Shown one piece after another: positions 59,651 to 64,000 of a DNA stretch of 64,000 nucleotides. Position 1 is the stretch's first letter. Every line of letters begins with the position of its first letter. The DNA comes from Microbacterium sp. Leaf159 (lineage in GTDB: Bacteria; Actinomycetota; Actinomycetes; Actinomycetales; Microbacteriaceae): assembly GCF_001423615.1 (NCBI RefSeq), contig NZ_LMOU01000001.1, forward strand, positions 1,409,104-1,473,103, read 5' to 3'. Below the pieces are notes generated by a model. That model saw nothing but the letters and a program-made list of their open reading frames with translations, was not told where the DNA came from and did not search any database. The translations under genes and the position numbers were made by a program.

Positions 59651-60868
59651 TCACCCCTCGGTGTCGTCGGACGGGATCTCCACCTGGATCGGGTCCTGGT
59701 ACTCCCCGCCCAGCTCCAGCGTCTCGCCGGGCCTCACGGTCGCCCCCGGGTTCACGGCCTCCACTGACGCCGCGTCTCCCGCTATCACGAGGTATGGGGT
59801 CTGGTTCGATGTGAAGGCCAGGGTGATCCTCCAGGCATCCTCGACCTCCCCTGAGCCGTCCACCGTCTCCCCGCCGAGGCTGAGGCCGGAGGACTGCGCC
59901 TGACCCAGCGGCCCGCACGCGATCCCGGCGATCGCGTCGACCACCAGGCAGTCCTCGGCGGTCGCTCCCTCGAGACGCTGGCCGTACCAGATCGGCGCAT
60001 CCCGGAAATAGCCCACGACCGAGATGGAGTACTCCTGGAAGCCCTGCTGCAGGAGCTCCTCCGCCCGCACGCGCTCCTCACCCGGGAACTGCGACAGCCA
60101 GTCGTTCTCCGAGCTCGGCCACCGCTGGATGATCGCGACGAGCTCACCCTCTGTCGTCCGCACGGCAGACGCCCATATCTGTTCGGCATCCTCGCTCTCG
60201 CCCTCTCCGGAATCGAGGTTCACCGAGACACCGACAGCGTTGCCGTTCTGGACGTCCTCGCTCCGCTGGCACTGCGTCGCGGAGTCCTGCGGGGTGTCGA
60301 GTATGAGGCAGACCATCTCGCCGTCCTCCTTGGTCGCGTGCCAGACCAGGACATCCTCCTCCTGTCCGATCGCCCGCAGGCTTCCGGCGTCGTACCCGCC
60401 GTCTGCCTGGAGTTCTGCGCGCCGCTCCTGTTGATCCGCGGTGAGCTCGACTCCTCCCGCCCGACCGAACAGGGCCCACCCGGCCGCCAGCCCGACCACC
60501 AGCAATACGGCGGAGGCGGCGGCGATCGCCTTCCAGTGCCGTCGAAGGGCAGGGCGCAGAGCGGTCGTCTCGCGAGCGTGCACGTCGCCGGTCGGTGCGT
60601 TCGTGTCCGCCGCATCCGCCGAGTCGTCGTCGACGGACTCCTCAGCGACGGACCCATCAGGCGATTCCCCGTCGGACGATTCCCCGTCGGTCGTCTCCGG
60701 TACGGCAGCGTCCGATGCCGCAGTCGCTGTCGGCTTCGCCCCCCTGATCGCCTCGAGTGCACGCAACCGTGCGGCATCCGCATCGGTCAGACCGCCGTCG
60801 CGCCCGTAGGCTTTCACCTGCAGGGCGCGCAGCTCGGCGGCTTCACTCTCCTGCAGCATCGTCGGCAC
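59651..60868 (-). CDS. Membrane-anchored hypothetical protein, paralog A
   Basis: A 405-residue protein that I do not recognise. A short N-terminal helix motif (AAELRALQVKAYGRDGGL, then RLRALEAIRG) is followed by an acidic Ser/Asp/Ala-rich linker, one membrane helix near 112-133 preceded by RRHWK, and a large extracytoplasmic part with repeated alternation of beta strands and two Cys-containing stretches (MVCLILDTPQDSATQC, CLVVDAIAGIAC). It is similar in order and motifs to the gene just upstream, and overlaps it by 26 bases, so a tandem duplication is likely. The start may be GTG 60868 (AAGGGA upstream) or ATG 60859. Confidence 0.8.
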   Translation of the reverse strand: MPTMLQESEAAELRALQVKAYGRDGGLTDADAARLRALEAIRGAKPTATAASDAAVPETTDGESSDGESPDGSVAEESVDDDSADAADTNAPTGDVHARETTALRPALRRHWKAIAAASAVLLVVGLAAGWALFGRAGGVELTADQQERRAELQADGGYDAGSLRAIGQEEDVLVWHATKEDGEMVCLILDTPQDSATQCQRSEDVQNGNAVGVSVNLDSGEGESEDAEQIWASAVRTTEGELVAIIQRWPSSENDWLSQFPGEERVRAEELLQQGFQEYSISVVGYFRDAPIWYGQRLEGATAEDCLVVDAIAGIACGPLGQAQSSGLSLGGETVDGSGEVEDAWRITLAFTSNQTPYLVIAGDAASVEAVNPGATVRPGETLELGGEYQDPIQVEIPSDDTEG

Positions 60869-61973
60869 CCGGTCCCTTCGTCACGGTGAGGTACTGCTGA
60901 CCGTAGCTGAATCGGTACTCGTAGCGCGTGATCTCGCCGTCATCGGTGCCGGCGACGTCGAGCACCAGCGTGCGGTCGGCATCGGCGAGCATCAGACTGT
61001 CGTCGCACACCATCGGGGGATCCGGCATCGATCCGTCGTAGACGAGGCAGTACCGCTGCGTCGACATGTCGATCCCGGTCCAGATCGGCACGTCGTCGTC
61101 GTAGCCGGCGACCATGATGCTGCGGCTGTCGAGACCGGTCTTCTCGGCGAGGGCCGCCGCAGCCTCCGCCTCGGCCTGGCTGGCGAACGTCGACGTCGAC
61201 TGCGGAGACGCGATGTAGCTGCGGGCGATGACCGCCGGCCGGCCGTCCGCGGTGAGGAACATCTGCGCCTGGATGTCGTAGCTCTGAGACGCGTCGACGG
61301 CCTTCGTGAGCGTCGCGTTCACACCCTGGATCGTCGCCTGCTCACGGGTGGTGCACGCGGGAGCGGTGGCATCGGCGCTGGCGAGCACGAGGCAGACGTC
61401 TGCGCCGTCGTTCTTGGTCGCGAACGAGATGACGACGCCCTCCTCCTCCACCATCGCGCGGAGAGAGCCCGAGTCGAAGTCGCCCGACGCCACGATCGCG
61501 CTCTGCCACCCCTGCTGCTCCGCGGTCAGCGGGATGGGGGCAGCGCCTCGGTCGGAGAACAGCAGCCAGCCGACCGCGACTCCGATGAGGGCGAACCCCA
61601 CGGCGATGGCGAGTGCGAGCCTCCAATGCCGTCGCAGGGTCGCGGCGAGGCGCTCGCCCCGCGAGTCGGCATCCGCCCCGGCACGATGACCCGGTGGCGC
61701 GGCGGTATCAGCCCCGGCGAAGCGCGCGGCGGCCGAGGCGGCCGTCGCAGGCACCGGTGCGACCGTGGCCACCGACGGCGCCGTCACCGGGGCGATGACC
61801 TGCTCCGGCACCTGCGGTCGGGGCTTCTCCGTCGTCCGCGACTCGCGCTCCGACGTTCGCGCCGCCTCCAGCTCGCGCAGGCGCGTCACCTCGGGTTCAC
61901 TCAGCGCACCGGAACGACCGTAGGCGCGTGCCTGCAGGGCACGCAGCTCGACGGCGTCCTCGGCGTCGAGCAT
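60843..61973 (-). CDS. Membrane-anchored hypothetical protein, paralog B
   Basis: A 376-residue protein with the same plan as paralog A: N-terminal AVELRALQARAYGRSGAL and RLRELEAAR, a Pro/Ala/Thr-rich linker, LRRHWRLALAIAVGFALIGV leading into one membrane helix, then LTAEQQGWQSAIV and an extracytoplasmic domain with matching Cys positions (VCLVLASADATAPAC, YCLVYDGSMPDPPMVC). The N-terminal motif is in the cytosol and the paired cysteines outside. Function unknown. It starts three bases after the DUF4190-like gene and so belongs to the rimI-tsaD transcript. Confidence 0.8.
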   Translation of the reverse strand: MLDAEDAVELRALQARAYGRSGALSEPEVTRLRELEAARTSERESRTTEKPRPQVPEQVIAPVTAPSVATVAPVPATAASAAARFAGADTAAPPGHRAGADADSRGERLAATLRRHWRLALAIAVGFALIGVAVGWLLFSDRGAAPIPLTAEQQGWQSAIVASGDFDSGSLRAMVEEEGVVISFATKNDGADVCLVLASADATAPACTTREQATIQGVNATLTKAVDASQSYDIQAQMFLTADGRPAVIARSYIASPQSTSTFASQAEAEAAAALAEKTGLDSRSIMVAGYDDDVPIWTGIDMSTQRYCLVYDGSMPDPPMVCDDSLMLADADRTLVLDVAGTDDGEITRYEYRFSYGQQYLTVTKGPGADDAAGE

Positions 61974-61976
61974 CCG

Positions 61977-62489
61977 CTAGCCGAGCCTCTCGAACTGCAT
62001 GCCTGCCCACACCAGCCATCCGAGGCTGTACACGGTCGCGCACAGGCCGAGGACGAGCGCCCATCGCGCGATCGCGCGGCTCTCGACCGGCCGCCGCAAC
62101 GACATGATCGCCGCGATCACCGCGACGACGGCGATCGGAACGCCCCAGCCGACGAAGAAGGACGCCACCAGAGCCACGATCGCCGCCATCAGCGCCCACG
62201 GCGCGAGCCTGGTGTCATCGACGGCTGCATCCGAGGTCGACGGCTGCCACTCGGCATCGTGACCGATGTCGTCAGCGACCGGTCCGCTCACGACCACCGG
62301 TTCGATACCGACCGGTCCCGTGGGCAGCTTGGTGTAGCCGTCACGCCGTGCGCCCGGAATCCGCGCCGAGCCGGCCGGGTGCTCGACCTCGCCGCTGGGC
62401 CCCTCGATCCTCGGACGAGGGAGGGCGGCATCCGGCACGGCAGCGGGGTCGCCTCCGTGCGGAGCGGGGGTGCGGGGAACGTCGCTCAT
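61977..62489 (-). CDS. DUF4190-like membrane protein in the tsaD operon
   Basis: A 170-residue protein: a Pro/Gly/Ala-rich cytosolic N-terminus of about 95 residues, then two or three membrane segments (ALMAAIVALVASFFVGWGVPIAVVAVIAAI and WALVLGLCATVYSLGWLVW) around SLRRPVESRAIAR. The layout fits DUF4190-type proteins. The ATG at 62489 overlaps the tsaD stop (TGATG); a GTG one codon earlier is also possible. Function unknown. Confidence 0.8.
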   Translation of the reverse strand: MSDVPRTPAPHGGDPAAVPDAALPRPRIEGPSGEVEHPAGSARIPGARRDGYTKLPTGPVGIEPVVVSGPVADDIGHDAEWQPSTSDAAVDDTRLAPWALMAAIVALVASFFVGWGVPIAVVAVIAAIMSLRRPVESRAIARWALVLGLCATVYSLGWLVWAGMQFERLG

Positions 62490-63559
62490 CACATCACCGA
62501 GACGCGCTCATCGACCTGGATCTCGGTGACGGGCAGGGTCGAGTCCGCGCCGAACGCGAATGTCGACGGGCGGCGGCCCGACGCGATCAGCTCGGCTGCG
62601 AGAGCCGCGATCATCGCCCCGTTGTCGGTGCACAGAGACAGCGGAGGGATGCGGACCGTGACGCCCGCGGCCTCGGCCCTGGCGAGCGCGACCTCGCGCA
62701 GTCGACGGTTGGCGATGACGCCGCCTCCGAGCAGCAGACGGGGGACACCGAGGTCGGCACAGGCGGCGAGCGCCTTGGTCACCAGCACATCCACGACGGC
62801 CTCACGGAAGCTCGCAGCCACATCGGCGACGGGCACGGGCACGCCGTCTGCCTCGCAGCGCTCCACCCAGCGCGCGACGGCCGTCTTGAGGCCCGAGAAC
62901 GAGAAGTCATAGCGGTGCTTCGCCAGGTCCGACGCCCGGGAGAGGCCCCGCGGGAACCGGATGGCTTTCGGATCGCCGTCGAGGGCTGCCCGATCGATCT
63001 CCGGCCCGCCCGGATACGGCAGCGACAGGAGGCGGGCGACCTTGTCGAAGGCCTCACCGGCCGCGTCGTCCATCGTCTCGCCGAGCATCTCGACGTCGGT
63101 GGTGAGGTCGCGCACGTGGAGCAGCGACGTGTGTCCACCCGAGACGAGCAGCGCGATCGTCGGATACTCCAGAGGATCGGAGTCAGGGGTGAGGATGTCG
63201 GCCGCGATGTGGCCCACGAGATGGTTCACCGCGTACAGAGGCTTGTCGAGCGCCACGGCGAGGCCCTTGGCCGCACCCACGCCGACCATGAGCGCGCCGG
63301 CGAGGCCGGGGCCGCTCGTCACGGCCACCGCGTCGAGGTCGTCGAGTCGCACACCCGCCTCGGCTAGAGCCGCGTCGATGGACGGCTGCAGCGCCTCGAG
63401 GTGCGCACGTGCCGCGACCTCCGGAACGACTCCTCCGTAGCGGGCATGCTCGTCCATGCTCGAGGCGATCGTGTTCGACAGCAGGGTGCGCCCGCGCACG
63501 ATCCCGATCCCGGTCTCGTCGCAGCTCGTCTCGATGCCCAGCACCAGCGGTTCGGTCAT
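62489..63559 (-). CDS. tsaD: tRNA N6-adenosine threonylcarbamoyltransferase TsaD
   Basis: A 356-residue enzyme that moves the threonylcarbamoyl group from its AMP carrier to A37 of ANN-reading tRNAs. It has [15 protein letters not shown] at the start, the metal-binding helix [14 protein letters not shown] with one of the two conserved His (the other is HARYGG, four residues before it), [19 protein letters not shown] and [11 protein letters not shown], and the nucleotide-site [23 protein letters not shown] and [14 protein letters not shown]. The four-base overlap with rimI and the context of tRNA modification are typical. Confidence 0.95.
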   Translation of the reverse strand: MTEPLVLGIETSCDETGIGIVRGRTLLSNTIASSMDEHARYGGVVPEVAARAHLEALQPSIDAALAEAGVRLDDLDAVAVTSGPGLAGALMVGVGAAKGLAVALDKPLYAVNHLVGHIAADILTPDSDPLEYPTIALLVSGGHTSLLHVRDLTTDVEMLGETMDDAAGEAFDKVARLLSLPYPGGPEIDRAALDGDPKAIRFPRGLSRASDLAKHRYDFSFSGLKTAVARWVERCEADGVPVPVADVAASFREAVVDVLVTKALAACADLGVPRLLLGGGVIANRRLREVALARAEAAGVTVRIPPLSLCTDNGAMIAALAAELIASGRRPSTFAFGADSTLPVTEIQVDERVSVM

Positions 63560-64000
63560 GCGGTGGCCTCCTTCGCGGCATCCGTGCTCGCCTCGTCCTG
63601 ATGGGCGGAACGAGGATGCTGCAGGGCGAGTCGCATCACGATCGCATCGACGTCATCGGGCTGGTAATACCGCGGACGGCGGCCGATCTCCTCGAACCCC
63701 TCGGACAGGTACAGTCCTTCGGCACTCGGGTTGTCGGCGCGGACCTCGAGGAAGACCTCACGGGCGCCTCTCTGCCCCGCGGCGTCGAGCAACGCACGCA
63801 GCAGCGCGCGCCCTCGCCCCGCGCCTCGGTGGTCGGCGTCGAAGGCGATCGTCTGGATGTCGGCATCCCGAGAGCCCTCGAGGGCTCGGACTCCCCCGTA
63901 GCCGATGATCGCACCGTCGAGGTCGTCGACGAGGTAGCGCCCATGCGGACTGGCGAGCTCGAGCGCCATGGCCTGCGGGCTCCACGCGTCGGTGGGGAAG
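63556..64000 (-). CDS. rimI: Ribosomal protein S18-alanine N-acetyltransferase RimI, 5' end outside window
   Basis: The C-terminal 147 residues of a GNAT acetyltransferase. The open frame runs past an internal Met to the window edge with [10 protein letters not shown], the family motif, so the true start lies beyond 64000. Acetyl-CoA binding is in [23 protein letters not shown], and [32 protein letters not shown] is the RimI C-terminal block. The last 30 residues are an unusual Ala/Asp-rich tail. It overlaps tsaD by four bases as ATGA. RimI-TsaD pairing is widely conserved; tsaB would be expected just outside the window. Confidence 0.92.
   Translation of the reverse strand, partial: FPTDAWSPQAMALELASPHGRYLVDDLDGAIIGYGGVRALEGSRDADIQTIAFDADHRGAGRGRALLRALLDAAGQRGAREVFLEVRADNPSAEGLYLSEGFEEIGRRPRYYQPDDVDAIVMRLALQHPRSAHQDEASTDAAKEATA

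Overview
The window is a GC-rich (about two thirds or more G+C by eye) stretch of an actinobacterial chromosome, most likely Microbacterium or a close relative in Microbacteriaceae. The grounds are GTG/TTG starts, dense 4-nt stop/start overlaps, GuaB plus GuaB3, a stand-alone LigC/Prim-PolC pair, the SseB-PcrA neighbourhood, HrcA-type CIRCE sites on groES, class-E-type (LAxTG) cell-wall sorting, and a tsaD-rimI block. The genus call is inference. I saw no phage, insertion sequence, CRISPR array, rRNA or tRNA. No stretch longer than about 270 bases lacks a gene.

Layout. 1-6350: start of a secreted protein running off the left edge, TetR regulator with a glutaryl-CoA-dehydrogenase-like acyl-CoA dehydrogenase and a palindromic operator between them, a Cys-tailed unknown, an FAD oxidoreductase, then convergent ligC and Prim-PolC. 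6391-10008: SseB-family protein and the PcrA/UvrD helicase. 10167-13048: five-gene WXG100-type cassette (ESX/type VII substrate-like proteins, lipoprotein, YbaB-like protein) with its own promoter and terminator but no local ESX machinery. 13143-19706: large lamin-tail surface protein with a sortase signal, YccF, hemerythrin, glycerophosphodiester phosphodiesterase, Bax-inhibitor and GlsB membrane proteins. 19810-24782: ECF42-type sigma factor with its DGPF/YciI partner, lactate dehydrogenase, GMP synthase behind a DUF3817 membrane protein.

24824-32137: sugar operon on the minus strand, read as lipoprotein binding protein, two permeases, class II aldolase, ADP-dependent-kinase-family sugar kinase and mannose-6-phosphate-isomerase-like protein. 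It faces a DeoR regulator across a repeat-rich intergenic region and has no ATPase gene. 32231-39030: giant secreted nuclease/5'-nucleotidase, SURF1, GuaB3. 39107-41913: sarcosine-oxidase-like enzyme and an ABC-F protein.

41961-48449 is the most unusual region: seven co-directional, translationally coupled genes encoding a response-regulator/PIG-L deacetylase fusion, ATP-grasp ligase, PHP phosphoesterase, membrane glycosyltransferase 2, a 47-residue membrane protein, a stand-alone receiver and a membrane histidine kinase. They look like a signal-controlled pathway that makes and exports an unknown glycoconjugate.

48615-64000: DUF2277, a DUF4190-like membrane protein, guaB, a livHMGF branched-chain amino-acid uptake operon (livH carries an extra secreted domain) with its binding protein encoded convergently, RarD, groES with two CIRCE operators, a THUMP-like methyltransferase, two tandem paralogous membrane proteins, another small membrane protein, tsaD, and rimI cut by the right edge.
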